Origin: an uncultured Actinomycetes bacterium
GTDB taxonomy: Bacteria > Actinomycetota > Acidimicrobiia > Acidimicrobiales > Acidimicrobilacustridaceae
Length of the DNA stretch: 5,604 bases
NCBI GenBank assembly: GCA_945957335.1
Contig: CAMFLJ010000257.1
Span: 1-5,604 of the forward strand
Direction: 5' to 3'
Shown here: one piece after another, positions 5,170-5,604 of the stretch
Layout of the letters: each line of letters begins with the position of its first letter
Position numbering within the stretch: position 1 is the stretch's first letter
The notes under the pieces: generated by a model
The model's input: only the letters and a program-made list of their open reading frames with translations
Database searches by the model: none
Told to the model about the DNA's origin: nothing
Program-made: the position numbers and the translations under genes

Positions 5170-5195
5170 GCCGGCTCGCGGGGCCCGCGGCTCAG
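5166..5195. terminator. Candidate bidirectional terminator between msrB and cinA/pncC
   Basis: CTGAGCCG (5166-5173) and CGGCTCAG (5188-5195) form an 8-bp stem over a 14-base GC-rich loop. A competing stem, CGCGGG (5177-5182) with CCCGCG (5184-5189), overlaps it; its one-base centre makes it poor as a hairpin but palindromic as DNA. The outer stem contains both stop codons, msrB TGA (5167-5169) and the minus-strand TGA (5194-5192). The genes are 22 bases apart and converge, so a shared terminator is likely. There is no T-run on either side. Confidence 0.5.
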
Positions 5196-5604
5196 CGGGC
5201 GAGGAGGCGGCGGCGCAGCACCGAGAGCACGGTGATCACCGTGAACTGGCGGACCCGCTCGCGGTCGAACGGGTAGCGGACCATGCCGGTCTCGGTCACC
5301 CCGTCGACGGTGGTGGCGTAGAAGACGGTGCCGGCGGGCACGCCCTCCTGCTCGGCCGGCCCGGCCACGCCGGTGACGGCCACCGCCACGTCGCACCCCA
5401 GCACCCGGCAGGCGCCCTCGGCCATCGCGGCCGCGGCGTCCTCGGTGACGACGGGGCCCTCGGGCACGCCGAGCAGGTCGTGCTTCACCTCGCTGGCGTA
5501 GGACACGACGCTGCCGCGCACCACGTCGCTGGCGCCGGGCACCGCGGTGAGCCGCGAGGCGATCAGGCCGCCGGTGAGCGACTCGGCGGTGCCGAGCGTG
5601 AGCC
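5192..5604 (-). CDS. CinA C-terminal domain / nicotinamide-nucleotide amidase PncC (N-terminus outside window)
   Basis: This domain deamidates nicotinamide mononucleotide in pyridine nucleotide recycling. It occurs either alone (PncC) or at the C-terminus of CinA, and the window cannot decide which. The last 136 residues are visible, beginning LTLGTAESLTGGLIASRL. The AES-TGG motif carries the family's nucleophilic serine. It is followed by TAVPGASDVVRGSVVSYASEVKHDLLGVP, with the expected conserved lysine, and by AMAEGACRVLGCDVAVAVTGVAGP and GTVFYAT. The Leu in AESLTGG, where E. coli has Cys, is common in actinobacteria in my recollection. The reading frame is open to the right edge and the start lies beyond it; a free-standing PncC would need only about 10-30 more residues. 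In actinobacteria cinA commonly lies upstream of recA in the same direction, which fits here apart from the interposed msrB. Confidence 0.9.
   Translation of the reverse strand, partial: LTLGTAESLTGGLIASRLTAVPGASDVVRGSVVSYASEVKHDLLGVPEGPVVTEDAAAAMAEGACRVLGCDVAVAVTGVAGPAEQEGVPAGTVFYATTVDGVTETGMVRYPFDRERVRQFTVITVLSVLRRRLLAR

Noticed and set aside
5576..5587. Leu instead of Cys in the AESLTGG motif of the CinA/PncC domain
   Set aside because: The catalytic Ser is kept, and AESLTGG is, as I recall, common in actinobacterial homologues.
1..5604. A hidden novel defence, mobile or RNA-based system
   Set aside because: Almost all of the window is occupied by six recognisable housekeeping genes. The gaps (30, 128, 269 and 22 bases) hold only regulatory-scale signals, with no repeat array, tRNA-like fold or transposase.

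Overview
The window is GC-rich bacterial chromosome (GC-ending codons, GTG starts, long spurious antisense reading frames). It carries a conserved actinobacterial housekeeping neighbourhood: cinA/pncC - recA - miaB - miaA - dapF. The order follows the region known from Mycobacterium and Streptomyces. The RecA and MiaB sequences look like a deep-branching actinobacterium; class Acidimicrobiia is my best guess from memory of such proteins, not a computed placement. I see no mobile element, tRNA, rRNA, CRISPR array or phage gene, and no evidence for a wholly new multi-gene system.

Layout from left to right. A leftward operon holds miaB (1809-3287), miaA (868-1812) and dapF (1-837, C-terminus cut by the window edge). 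The stop of miaB and the start of miaA share a GTGA overlap, and dapF follows 30 bases after miaA. MiaA and MiaB act in sequence on adenosine 37 of tRNAs (prenylation, then methylthiolation); DapF makes meso-diaminopimelate for peptidoglycan and lysine. Upstream of miaB lies a perfect 14-bp hairpin (3354-3387), probably the recA terminator, and then leftward recA (3416-4480). No recX lies between recA and miaB, where many actinobacteria have it.

The 269-base region between recA and the divergent gene msrB (4750-5169, rightward) is dense with signals. It has two LexA/SOS-type palindromes, one with a 4-base and one with a 3-base spacer, joined by a further 22-base palindrome. A sigma70-like promoter overlaps the first box. 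Closer to recA is a second promoter matching the PafBC/RecA-NDp pattern TGTCR-N11-TANNNT. On the msrB side is a 12-bp inverted repeat. recA therefore seems to have the two-promoter damage control known from mycobacteria.

msrB and the leftward CinA C-terminal-domain gene (5192-5604, N-terminus outside the window) converge. A short hairpin there includes both stop codons. The most notable protein-level observation is that DapF has Ser81 where the first of the family's two catalytic cysteines is expected, while every other active-site motif is kept.
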